NCBI GenBank assembly: GCA_031278795.1
Contig: JAITJT010000251.1
Coordinates: 1 to 5,231 of the forward strand
DNA: 5,231 nucleotides
DNA from: Deltaproteobacteria bacterium
GTDB taxonomy: Bacteria > Desulfobacterota > Desulfarculia > Adiutricales > Adiutricaceae
Reading direction: 5' to 3'
Positions within the stretch are counted from its first letter, which is position 1, and every line of letters begins with the position of its first letter. The position numbers were made by a program, and so were the translations under genes. The notes beneath the pieces were generated by a model, which made no database searches, had not been told where the DNA came from, and was given only the letters and a program-made list of their open reading frames with translations. Below, one piece after another: positions 1 to 5,231 of this stretch.

Positions 1-830
1 AGTGCACTCTTGGTATCATCAAGCCCAAAAAAACTTGCCTTCACAAAGGGTATTCCAAAGCGCTCTTCCATGGATCTTGCCAGATACATCATGGAACCTG
101 CACACTGAACGACATTTAAAGCGGCATTAGTGGATCTTCTTAATATTTCATAGGAAGAATCTCCCGTGAAGGTGGAGACAATGGGTATGCCCAGTTCCCT
201 GAAATAGTTTTTAATTATCCACATCTCGCCTGCCAGGTTGTAATCGCCAAGGATGTTTATGCCCTTAGGATTATTTGATACTGTTGCGTCTTTGGAAATA
301 ACGTCCATTATGGCTTCACATGCCAGACGGTAGCCCATGGCCTTGTGTCCGGCAAAACCCGGTGCCTTCACATTTATAACCCTAATGCCGTATTCCCTCT
401 CAGCCTCCCGACACACGGAGTCAACATCGTCTCCTATCACACCAACCAGGCAGGTGGAATATATAAAGATAAGCGGAGGATGGTACTTTTCGCATATCTC
501 AAAGACGCTTCTCCTAAGCTTTCCGATTCCTCCAAAAACGACGTCCTTCTCTTCTAGATCAGTTGAAAAGCTTTGACGGTAAAGTTCTGATCCGCTAGAT
601 AAGCTCCCCCTAATATCCCAGGTGTAAGAGGCGCAGCCAATGGGCCCATGCACCAGATGAAAGGCATCCGTTATGGGGTTTAGCACAACCCTCGCCCCGC
701 AAAAGACGCAGGCCCTCTGGCTAACTGCACCGGAGAGGGAATTTTTGCCGCACTCCACTGTTTTATTATTGCGAGCCCCATCACCTTTGAAGGCTATGGA
801 TGCCTCGCGCTCTTTTAAGATCTTTTCCAT
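1..830 (-). CDS. nifE: NifE, nitrogenase FeMo-cofactor assembly scaffold subunit (3' end cut by window)
   Basis: NifE pairs with NifN to form the NifEN scaffold, which receives the 8Fe precursor (L-cluster) from NifB and matures it to FeMo-cofactor before transfer to NifDK in the cytoplasm. I translated 276 complete codons from the ATG at 830; the frame stays open to the window edge. The family usually has about 450-470 residues, so roughly the last 170-190 lie outside. Seen motifs: RACVFCGAR (residues 39-47), HGPIGCASYTWDIRG (61-75), YSTCLVGVIGDDVD (124-137), GDYNLAGE (195-202) and LNVVQCAGSM (238-247). Cys41, Cys66 and Cys127 align with the iron-sulfur ligands of Azotobacter NifE (Cys37, 62, 124), and Cys243 with Cys250. 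The WDIRG and GDYNLAGE forms separate it from NifD. The start is the first ATG after in-frame stops upstream; a weak AAGAGA (837-842) lies 6 nt before it. Unlike the other genes here it is not coupled to its upstream neighbour: an 818-bp repeat spacer precedes it. Confidence 0.95.
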   Translation of the reverse strand, partial: MEKILKEREASIAFKGDGARNNKTVECGKNSLSGAVSQRACVFCGARVVLNPITDAFHLVHGPIGCASYTWDIRGSLSSGSELYRQSFSTDLEEKDVVFGGIGKLRRSVFEICEKYHPPLIFIYSTCLVGVIGDDVDSVCREAEREYGIRVINVKAPGFAGHKAMGYRLACEAIMDVISKDATVSNNPKGINILGDYNLAGEMWIIKNYFRELGIPIVSTFTGDSSYEILRRSTNAALNVVQCAGSMMYLARSMEERFGIPFVKASFFGLDDTKSA

Positions 831-845
831 AAAATATCTCTTAAA

Positions 846-1120
846 CAAAAAATCCAAAAAAATTTGGTGATATACCCAGCTAAAACTTATCGCTAAATCT
901 TAACGCTAAAACTTAAGGCTAAAACTAAATGCTAAAACTAAATACTGAAACTTAACGTTGAAACATAAGGTTGAAACATAAAGTCGAAACATAAATTGTG
1001 TGAGACTTTTCCTTGTCATGAAAGCTTTTTTATAAATGGCCTTTGGAAAAAAGTGGATTATTTTCCTACAAACAATTTATTTGTTCCCAAAATCCTTAAA
1101 AATCCCTACAGACAAAGAAT
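846..1120. repeat. Large tandem module A (about 275 bp)
   Basis: First copy of a composite repeat. In plus-strand order it has an A-rich leader with TTTGGTGATATACCC (863-877), nine 13-bp units (880-996), and a tail starting TTGTG (about 996-1000) that ends with GACAAAGAAT (1111-1120). The same architecture recurs immediately downstream in module B. The offset between matching points is 276 bp at the leader and 262 bp at the tail; the difference is explained by one fewer 13-bp unit in B. The first part of the tail is diverged from B while the last part is nearly identical. Confidence 0.85.
880..996. repeat. 13-bp tandem array A, nine units
   Basis: Nine contiguous units of exactly 13 bp starting at 880, 893, 906, 919, 932, 945, 958, 971 and 984. 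Typical units are CTAAAACTTAAGG, CTGAAACTTAACG and TTGAAACATAAGG. The pattern shifts gradually from CTAAAAC-type units at the left to TTGAAAC-type units at the right, as expected from local duplication and drift. Because 13 is not a multiple of 3 the array does not keep a reading frame, which argues against a coding role. Confidence 0.92.
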
Positions 1121-1126
1121 CAAAAA
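1056..1126. repeat. Conserved 71-bp module tail, copy A
   Basis: Runs from GATTATTTTCCTACAAAC to GACAAAGAATCAAAAA. It matches 1318-1388 at 68 of 71 positions with no gap, whereas the roughly 55 bp before it in the two modules match poorly. It contains a short inverted repeat AACAA-TTTAT-TTGTT, which is broken in the other copy by one of the three substitutions. The last six bases already belong to the leader of module B, so the identity spans the module junction. Confidence 0.88.
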
Positions 1127-1147
1127 TCTAAAAAAAAATTTGGCGAT

Positions 1148-1271
1148 ATGCCCCGCTGAAATATAACACTGATACTTAAAGCTTAAACTTAACGCTGAAA
1201 CATAACACTGAAATATAACACTGATACTTAAAGCTTAAACTTAACGCTGAAACTTAAATTGTGCGGGGCAT
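1148..1271. repeat. GC-rich 9-bp inverted repeat bracketing the 13-bp array B
   Basis: ATGCCCCGC at 1148-1156 and GCGGGGCAT at 1263-1271 are perfect reverse complements separated by 106 bp that hold almost exactly the 13-bp array. They are the only GC-rich blocks in the spacer. In the transcript they could pair and present the array as a loop. The matching positions in module A read ATACCCAGC and GTGAGACTT and do not pair. Confidence 0.8.
1156..1259. repeat. 13-bp tandem array B, eight units in two 52-bp higher-order copies
   Basis: Eight contiguous 13-bp units in the order CTGAAATATAACA, CTGATACTTAAAG, CTTAAACTTAACG, CTGAAACATAACA, then the same four types again, the last ending differently. 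Segments 1156-1201 and 1208-1253 are therefore identical over 46 bp at a period of 52 bp. The four unit types differ more from each other than the two 52-bp copies do, so the 52-bp block was duplicated recently as a whole. Confidence 0.93.
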
Positions 1272-1317
1272 TACCTTGTGAAAACTAGCTTTTAAAAAAG
1301 GGCTTTAAAAAAAAGGT

Positions 1318-1388
1318 GATTATTTTCCTACAAACAATTTATTTCTTCCCAAAATCCCTAAAAATCGCTACAGACAAAGAATCAAAAA
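1318..1388. repeat. Conserved 71-bp module tail, copy B
   Basis: Partner of 1056-1126, with three substitutions in 71 positions and no insertion or deletion. It is followed by CAAAAAAATCAAAAAAAT (1383-1400), resembling the leader that opens modules A and B, as if a third module began here. Confidence 0.88.
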
Positions 1389-1435
1389 AATCAAAAAAAT
1401 AAATAAATAATCTAATTAAAAAAAATCAATAAAAA

Positions 1436-1585
1436 CTAAGAATCTTAAAACTAAGAATCTTAAAACTAAGAATCTTAAAACCAAGAATCTTAAAACTAAG
1501 AATCTTAAAACTAAGAATCTTAAAACTAAGAATCTTAAAACTAAGAATCTTAAAAGCAAGAATCTTAAAACCAAGAACCTTAAAA
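1436..1585. repeat. 15-bp tandem array, ten units
   Basis: Ten contiguous units of exactly 15 bp with consensus CTAAGAATCTTAAAA, starting every 15 bp from 1436 to 1571. Units 1-3 and 5-8 are identical; unit 4 begins CCAAG, unit 9 begins GCAAG, and unit 10 reads CCAAGAACCTTAAAA. Each full unit contains the inverted repeat TAAGA-A-TCTTA. The unit resembles the 13-bp unit of the other arrays (CTAAAACTTAACG), sharing a CTAA...CTTAA skeleton, so the families may be related. Fifteen is a multiple of 3, but on the minus strand TAA or TAG triplets occur within the unit and no start with a ribosome-binding site was seen. Confidence 0.95.
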
Positions 1586-1595
1586 TCTATAGAGC

Positions 1596-1641
1596 ATAAA
1601 TTCTAAAACCATAAACTCTAAAAACCGGAAACTCTAAAAGA
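1596..1641. repeat. Decayed 15/16-bp units next to the nifK stop codon
   Basis: Three related units, ATAAATTCTAAAACC (1596-1610), ATAAACTCTAAAAACC (1611-1626) and GGAAACTCTAAAAGA (1627-1641), follow the regular 15-bp array after a short gap. They look like diverged edge units of the same array or a separate small family. They end only 7 bp before the last base of the nifK stop codon, so the satellite occupies the nifK 3' untranslated region from its start. Confidence 0.7.
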
Positions 1642-1648
1642 CTCTTTC

Positions 1649-3016
1649 CTACATCACAACTTCCAGATCCTCATCTTTGCAGTCGCGATCTTGGCGGTCC
1701 ATTATGGCATCGGCTATGCGCTCGGCAAGAAGGATGCCGCCCTGGTAGCCAATAAGTGGATGATAGCTGTGGCCGTAGCGATCGAGGATGGGAAATCCTG
1801 CTCTTACAAATGGAATGTCTTCGGCCTTGGCAATCTGTTTTCCGTAGGAGGTTCCAATCAGGATGTCAACGCCATCATTTTTTATCCACTGGTGGAGATC
1901 GAAAAGGTCGGCTGCTGCTTTTACCTTGGTGCCTTCTTTGGCGGAATGAGCATCTAGAATTTGATTGACGGCCGTTACGAAGGCCTCTCCCGGGGTTCCG
2001 GTTATTATGTATTTGGGTCTCATGCCAAGCTCTAAAACCAAGGATGTTATGCCAATAACAGTGTCAGGGTCGCCAAATATTGCGCACTTCTTTTCGTAGT
2101 AGTAGGGATTGGCATCCAGCATAAGATCCAATAGCCTTCCCCTTTCCTCTTCCAACTCTTTTGGAACATCTTGCCCGGATAGCACGGAGAGGGTCATTAA
2201 AAAGTTGTCGGTGCCGCTTATGCCAAAGGGAAGCGGGATGACAGAGCTTTCCACGTTGCATTTGCTCTTTAAAACAAGGGCCGGTTCTGTGGAGGAAAAT
2301 TGGCCCATGGCAAGGGCCTGGCGCACACCGCCCAGGGCCTGGATCTCTTCTATGGTGGTGCCGCCATCCGGGAACATCTCGTATACTCCGGTCATGGGGG
2401 AGTCCATAACACCCGTTTGATCTGGAAGCATTATGTAGGTAAGTCCCATGAGAGTGAGGAGGCGTTTTAGTTCCCTGATGTCACCTGGATTTACAAAACC
2501 AGGAAAGACTCCTATTTTGTCGGTCTTGGGTGCGCGCTTGTCTGCCAGATAGCGGATAAAACCCGCTACCATATTGGCAAAGCCGTTTATGTGGGAGCCC
2601 ACGTAGCTGGGGGTGTTGCAGTGGACCACCTGCTTGTCGTCTGGTATTTCAAGCTCCATTATGTAGGCGTTTAAATCGTCGCCAATGGTTTCTGAGAGGC
2701 AGGTGGTGTGAACCGCTATTATGTCGGGGTTATATACATCGAAGATGTTTTTGACCGAGGTTTTAAGGTTGGATCCTCCCCCGAAGACGGATGCACCTTC
2801 TGTGAAGGAACTGGAAGAGGCAATGGCCGGCTCCTTGAAGTGCCTGGTCAAAAATGTCCTGTGATAGGATACGCATCCCTGTGAGCCGTGGCTGTGGGGC
2901 ATACACCTTCTAACGCCAAGGGCAGCGTAGAGGGCACCCACCGGCTGGCAGGTCTTGCAGGGATTAATACGGAGCGCTTTGCGCTCCGTTATTTCTTTGG
3001 GTGTCTGATCAAGCAT
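1649..3016 (-). CDS. nifK: NifK, nitrogenase MoFe protein beta subunit
   Basis: Beta chain of the alpha2-beta2 MoFe protein, which reduces N2 to ammonia with electrons from NifH; it shares the P-cluster with NifD. The 455-residue protein is complete. P-cluster ligands are all present: Cys23 (KTCQPVGA), Cys48 (HGSQGC), Cys106 (TTCLSETIGDDL) and Ser137 (NTPSYVGSH), equivalent to Azotobacter beta Cys70, Cys95, Cys153 and Ser188. Further family motifs are FVNPGD (174-179) and RAGFPILDRYGHSYHPLIGYQG (405-426). It lacks the roughly 50-residue N-terminal extension of Azotobacter NifK and matches the short clostridial type (about 458 residues). The ATG overlaps the end of nifD by 8 bp, with AAAGGA (3026-3031) 9 nt upstream inside nifD, indicating translational coupling. 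The C-terminal tail is acidic (KDEDLEVVM). Downstream begins the repeat spacer. Confidence 0.98.
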   Translation of the reverse strand: MLDQTPKEITERKALRINPCKTCQPVGALYAALGVRRCMPHSHGSQGCVSYHRTFLTRHFKEPAIASSSSFTEGASVFGGGSNLKTSVKNIFDVYNPDIIAVHTTCLSETIGDDLNAYIMELEIPDDKQVVHCNTPSYVGSHINGFANMVAGFIRYLADKRAPKTDKIGVFPGFVNPGDIRELKRLLTLMGLTYIMLPDQTGVMDSPMTGVYEMFPDGGTTIEEIQALGGVRQALAMGQFSSTEPALVLKSKCNVESSVIPLPFGISGTDNFLMTLSVLSGQDVPKELEEERGRLLDLMLDANPYYYEKKCAIFGDPDTVIGITSLVLELGMRPKYIITGTPGEAFVTAVNQILDAHSAKEGTKVKAAADLFDLHQWIKNDGVDILIGTSYGKQIAKAEDIPFVRAGFPILDRYGHSYHPLIGYQGGILLAERIADAIMDRQDRDCKDEDLEVVM

Positions 3017-4610
3017 CTTCTTCGGTCCTTTCTGATGATTCCAAGTCTTTCACTTCCACCGGGATCTTCCAGGGCGGTGTTATGAGTTTCCAGGCCGGGG
3101 CGTAGAGACCCATGGTTAGATCGCGCCCGAATATGACTGCCCCGCGGTATCCCGAGTAGGGACCGCTGTAGTCGTAGGAGTGCAGCTGCCGAGAGAGTAC
3201 CCCGCCCTTCTGGATAACGTATTTGTCCTTTATCCCTGAAAAGAAGATGTCCGGCTTCAAGATCTTTATAAACTCCTCGGTTTCGAAGTGGTTGAGGTCG
3301 TCTACCACAAAGGTACCGTCTGGCATGTCCTTCATGAGCCCTATGTAGTCTTCTAAAGGTATTCTTGCCTTAAGCTCCTCGTAGCGCTCTGGAGTCAAAA
3401 ACATCCTGTAGCGCATGTCCTTGTCCATTGTGAGGTTTTCAATATTTTTGCTGTCAGCGTCTTCCTTGATGGTGGGAATAACCTCCCTTCCCTCGTAGTC
3501 GTCGCGGTGGGCAAACTCGTAGCCAGCCAGGATGGTTTCAACGCCAAGGTCGCGTAAGAGTGCTTGATAGTGGTGGGAGCGGCTGCCACCTACAAATATG
3601 GCTGCTGTGCGGCCCTTGAGTCTTTCCTTGAAATAATCCATATCAACTCTGACGGCCTCGTTTTCTTCTAAAATTACCTCCTCAGTACGCTGTTTCAGTT
3701 CTTCGTCTCCGAAAAACTCGGCAATGTCTCTTAGGGTCTGATTGGTTGCCTTTATGCCGATAAAGTTTACCTTGAGCCAGTTGATGCCAAAGGCGTCCTT
3801 CATCATCTCGGCAACATAGTTTATGGAACGGTGGCACTGTACCAAGTTGAGATCCGCAGTGTGGGAGTTCTGGATATCCGCTATGGCGCCGTCACCTGTC
3901 ATTACGGCTATTACGTTGTAGCCGATCTTTTTCAAGATACGCTCCGTCTCCCAGCCGTCTCCTCCTATGTTGTATTCACCAAGGAGGTTGATGCGGTATT
4001 TTCCGGGCCTGATAGTGTCGTCCGTTCCGATAATGCGCTTCATGAGCCCGTTGTTGGCTATATGGTGCCCGGCGCTTTGGCTTACTCCCTTGTATCCCTC
4101 GCAGGAAAATGCAACGCAGGTAATCCCGAACTCCTTTTCAGCCCAGGCCGCAACCGCGTGGATGTCATCACCAATTAATCCCACCGGGCAGGTGGAGCAG
4201 ATCATGATACGCTTGGGGTGGAAGATTTCATTGGCCTCAGTTAGGGCTTCTCTTAGCTTCTTGTCACCGCCGAATACGATGTCAGGCTCCTGCATGTCAG
4301 TTGAAAAGCAGTACTGGATGTAGTTTTCGCCGTTTTCATTGCATTTTGCCTTGTTGCGTCTCGTTCCCCACGAATAGAAGCCGCAGCCAATGGGTCCGTG
4401 GGTAAGTACAATACTATCCTTGAGAGGCCCAAGCACAACTCCCTTGCATCCTGCGTAGCAGCAGCCGCGGTTGGTCATTATCCCAGGGATGGCCCTGGTA
4501 TTGGCGGCTATTACCTGCTCTTCTTGGTTGTTTATCTCTATTATGTGGTCCTTGCGGCTCTTGAAGACCTTGGCATTGTATTTTGAAAGTATTTCCGATT
4601 TGGCGTCCAT
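3009..4610 (-). CDS. nifD: NifD, nitrogenase MoFe protein alpha subunit
   Basis: Alpha chain of the MoFe protein, which holds FeMo-cofactor, the site of N2 reduction. Counting from the ATG at 4610 it has 533 residues. P-cluster ligands are Cys50 (NRGCCYAGCKG), Cys76 (HGPIGCG) and Cys141 (STCPVGLIGDD); FeMo-cofactor ligands are Cys259 (LVQCHRSINY) and His477 (QLHSYDYSGPY). Substrate-pocket residues matching Azotobacter Val70, Arg96, Gln191 and His195 are Val58, Arg84, Gln178 and His182 (QSAGHHIAN). The Cys and His ligands together mark a true nitrogenase rather than a NifE paralogue. Residues about 373-425 form the insertion of about 50 residues known from Clostridium pasteurianum-type NifD, absent from Azotobacter. 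A GTG at 4625 would add five residues (MRGVV) and overlap nifI2; I prefer the ATG because the G-rich GGGGTG (4616-4621) lies 5 nt upstream, AAAGGTG further back, and 533 residues matches the clostridial length. It starts 2 nt after nifI2 and overlaps nifK by 8 bp. Confidence 0.97.
   Translation of the reverse strand: MDAKSEILSKYNAKVFKSRKDHIIEINNQEEQVIAANTRAIPGIMTNRGCCYAGCKGVVLGPLKDSIVLTHGPIGCGFYSWGTRRNKAKCNENGENYIQYCFSTDMQEPDIVFGGDKKLREALTEANEIFHPKRIMICSTCPVGLIGDDIHAVAAWAEKEFGITCVAFSCEGYKGVSQSAGHHIANNGLMKRIIGTDDTIRPGKYRINLLGEYNIGGDGWETERILKKIGYNVIAVMTGDGAIADIQNSHTADLNLVQCHRSINYVAEMMKDAFGINWLKVNFIGIKATNQTLRDIAEFFGDEELKQRTEEVILEENEAVRVDMDYFKERLKGRTAAIFVGGSRSHHYQALLRDLGVETILAGYEFAHRDDYEGREVIPTIKEDADSKNIENLTMDKDMRYRMFLTPERYEELKARIPLEDYIGLMKDMPDGTFVVDDLNHFETEEFIKILKPDIFFSGIKDKYVIQKGGVLSRQLHSYDYSGPYSGYRGAVIFGRDLTMGLYAPAWKLITPPWKIPVEVKDLESSERTEEDA
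3026..3031 (-). promoter_or_regulatory. Ribosome-binding site of nifK
   Basis: AAAGGA on the minus strand, 9 nt before the nifK ATG at 3016 and located inside the end of nifD. It supports the ATG at 3016 as the nifK start despite the 8-bp overlap. Confidence 0.7.
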
Positions 4611-4612
4611 AA

Positions 4613-4990
4613 CTACACCCCGCACCTTTCATTTAGCCTCACGCTGTAGGTATCTTCCAGGGGGAGTATGAATATCTTTCCGTCTCCCGGGTGTCCTGTG
4701 GAGTTTACGGCGATTATGACGTCGATTGCGTCACTTACGCGCTCGTCATCCACTGCTATGTTAAAGAGCCGCTTGGGTATGAGCCTTGAAGCCTCGGTCA
4801 TGGATTCACCAGCGGATGTCAGAGGAAGTTCCCCGGACTCCATTATCAGCTTGAGTACCCCTGGATCCATGAGCTTTTTACCTCTTCCGAGGCAGGGTAC
4901 ACAGGTGAATCCCGGAAATCCCGCCGCAGCCAGGGCGTTTTTTGTCTGCCCAACCTTGTTGGAGCGTACTATGGCCATTAATTCCTTCAT
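4613..4990 (-). CDS. nifI2: NifI2, PII-like regulator of nitrogenase activity
   Basis: Member of the PII (GlnB/GlnK) superfamily found between nifH and nifD in anaerobes and methanogens. In methanogens NifI1 and NifI2 together bind the MoFe protein and block its reduction after an ammonium addition; 2-oxoglutarate and ATP relieve the block. The 125-residue protein opens MKELMAIVRSNKVGQTKNAL, with a T-loop region about 36-73 that begins LGRGKK and is longer than in GlnB, as expected for NifI2. The ATP-binding B-loop is STGHPGDGKIF (97-107), followed by the PII-type LPLEDTYSVR. The T-loop lacks the canonical GlnB uridylylation sequence, so control by GlnD-type modification is unlikely. The start is supported by AAGGAAGG (4999-5006), 8 nt upstream. 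It begins 1 nt after nifI1 and ends 2 nt before the nifD ATG. Confidence 0.95.
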   Translation of the reverse strand: MKELMAIVRSNKVGQTKNALAAAGFPGFTCVPCLGRGKKLMDPGVLKLIMESGELPLTSAGESMTEASRLIPKRLFNIAVDDERVSDAIDVIIAVNSTGHPGDGKIFILPLEDTYSVRLNERCGV

Positions 4991-4991
4991 C

Positions 4992-5231
4992 CTACAAACC
5001 TTCCTTCCCCGTGCTTATGGTCCATGCCTTTTCCACGGGAAGCACAAAGACGCGCCCGTCCCCGAAGTGTCCCTCTCCCGTCCTTGCCGTTCGCATGATG
5101 AGGTTCACTATGTCATCTCTGTCGTTTTCGTTTGCCACTATGAGAAGCATCTGCTTGGGCAGCTCGTCGTAGTGGACGTCGTTTAAGACTATGCCCTTCT
5201 GTTTTCCGCGGCCGTAGACGTCCACCTTGGT
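4992..5231 (-). CDS. nifI1: NifI1, PII-like regulator of nitrogenase activity (5' end cut by window)
   Basis: C-terminal 79 residues, reading in from the window edge as TKVDVYGRGKQKGI, which is open at its start. The motif VYGRGKQKGI, followed by YDELPK, is characteristic of NifI1 and forms the T-loop region; the B-loop is TGEGHFGDGRVF and the C-terminus ends LPVEKAWTISTGKEGL. Family members have about 105 residues, so roughly 25 are missing upstream. An in-frame GTG near the edge (5225) is an internal valine codon, not the start. NifI1 works as a hetero-oligomer with NifI2, sensing 2-oxoglutarate and ATP and inhibiting nitrogenase when fixed nitrogen is plentiful. It ends 1 nt before nifI2; nifH is expected just upstream, outside the window. 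Confidence 0.95.
   Translation of the reverse strand, partial: TKVDVYGRGKQKGIVLNDVHYDELPKQMLLIVANENDRDDIVNLIMRTARTGEGHFGDGRVFVLPVEKAWTISTGKEGL
4999..5006 (-). promoter_or_regulatory. Ribosome-binding site of nifI2
   Basis: AAGGAAGG on the minus strand lies 8 nt before the nifI2 ATG at 4990, within the last codons of nifI1. It is the clearest Shine-Dalgarno sequence in the window and argues for a bacterial-type, translationally coupled operon. Confidence 0.7.

Larger units (their letters stand above)
1121..1382. repeat. Large tandem module B (about 262 bp)
   Basis: Second copy of the composite repeat, directly abutting module A. It has an A-rich leader with TTTGGCGATATGCCC (1139-1153), eight 13-bp units (1156-1259), and a tail from TTGTG (1258-1262) to GACAAAGAAT (1373-1382). 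It differs from A in carrying a GC-rich inverted repeat around its array and an internal 52-bp higher-order period. Confidence 0.85.
831..1648. other. 818-bp AT-rich, repeat-filled spacer between nifK and nifE
   Basis: This stretch contains no convincing gene. It is much richer in A and T than the flanking genes, with A dominating the plus strand, so the nif transcript reads as U-rich. Nearly all of it is explained by nested repeats: two large tandem modules (846-1120, 1121-1382) containing 13-bp arrays, and a third A-rich stretch leading into a 15-bp array that ends in decayed units close to the nifK stop codon. Between 1383 and 1435 there is only simple A-rich sequence. I found no sigma-54 type -24/-12 site, no convincing sigma-70 promoter and no strong intrinsic terminator on the minus strand, although AT-rich sequence makes weak -10-like matches uninformative. 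Transcription from nifK into nifE would have to cross the whole spacer. Confidence 0.9.

Noticed and set aside
337..870. Plus-strand ORFs of 65-79 codons
   Set aside because: They are antisense to nifE, which reads without interruption on the minus strand.
906..1019. Minus-strand ORF of 37 codons starting MTRKSLTQF and running into the 13-bp array
   Set aside because: No ribosome-binding site precedes the ATG, the array period is not a multiple of 3, and the counterpart in module B stops after five codons, so there is no sign of a conserved peptide.
880..1585. CRISPR array
   Set aside because: The 13- and 15-bp units are directly contiguous with no unique spacers, and no cas gene is visible.
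831..1648. Promoter for nifE in the spacer
   Set aside because: No sigma-54 -24/-12 element was found, and TATA-like matches on the minus strand are too frequent in AT-rich DNA to carry weight.
1627..1649. Possible intrinsic terminator after nifK: GGAAA and TTTCC arms followed by GGTTTTT on the minus strand
   Set aside because: The stem is only 5 bp, mostly A-T, with a 13-nt loop, and overlaps the stop codon; in such AT-rich sequence this is expected by chance.
4611..4625. GTG at 4625 as the nifD start, giving 538 residues
   Set aside because: It would overlap nifI2 by 13 bp with no properly spaced ribosome-binding site, whereas the ATG at 4610 has a G-rich site 5 nt upstream and gives the clostridial-type length.
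4668..5186. Plus-strand ORF of 172 codons
   Set aside because: It lies antisense to nifI1 and nifI2, whose products are clearly recognisable, and its translation shows no known domain; it is a shadow ORF.

Overview
The window is part of a molybdenum nitrogenase (nif) cluster. Every gene lies on the minus strand, so transcription runs from high to low coordinates: nifI1 (5' end cut by the window edge), nifI2, nifD, nifK, then nifE (3' end cut by the window edge). nifI1, nifI2, nifD and nifK are tightly packed, with a 1-nt gap, a 2-nt gap and an 8-bp overlap, so they almost certainly share one mRNA. By the usual order in this family, nifH should lie just beyond position 5231 and nifN (or nifN-B) beyond position 1; neither is visible here.

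The order I1-I2-D-K-E, a NifD of 533 residues with an internal insertion of about 50 residues, and a NifK of only 455 residues without the long N-terminal extension of Azotobacter all point to the nitrogenase lineage of strict anaerobes: clostridia, sulfate-reducing Desulfobacterota and relatives, and methanogens. Readable Shine-Dalgarno sequences and moderate-GC coding sequence fit an anaerobic bacterium, but the phylum cannot be settled from this window. All cluster ligands and active-site residues checked in NifD and NifK are present, so the enzyme looks functional. NifI1 and NifI2 are PII-like proteins that switch nitrogenase activity off when ammonium is available.

The unusual part is the 818-bp spacer between nifK and nifE (831-1648). 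It is extremely AT-rich, carries no convincing gene, and consists almost entirely of nested repeats. Two large tandem modules (846-1120 and 1121-1382) each have an A-rich leader, an array of 13-bp units (nine in one, eight in the other) and a tail of about 125 bp whose last 71 bp differ at only three positions. A third module starts with the same kind of leader at 1383 but carries ten exact-length 15-bp units (1436-1585), then decayed 15/16-bp units that reach almost to the nifK stop codon. One array is bracketed by a perfect GC-rich 9-bp inverted repeat. In this gene order nifK and nifE are normally expected to be close together, so a composite satellite here could weaken, process or reset expression between the abundant structural proteins (NifDK) and the low-abundance cofactor scaffold (NifE). 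That role is inference; the repeats are directly visible.
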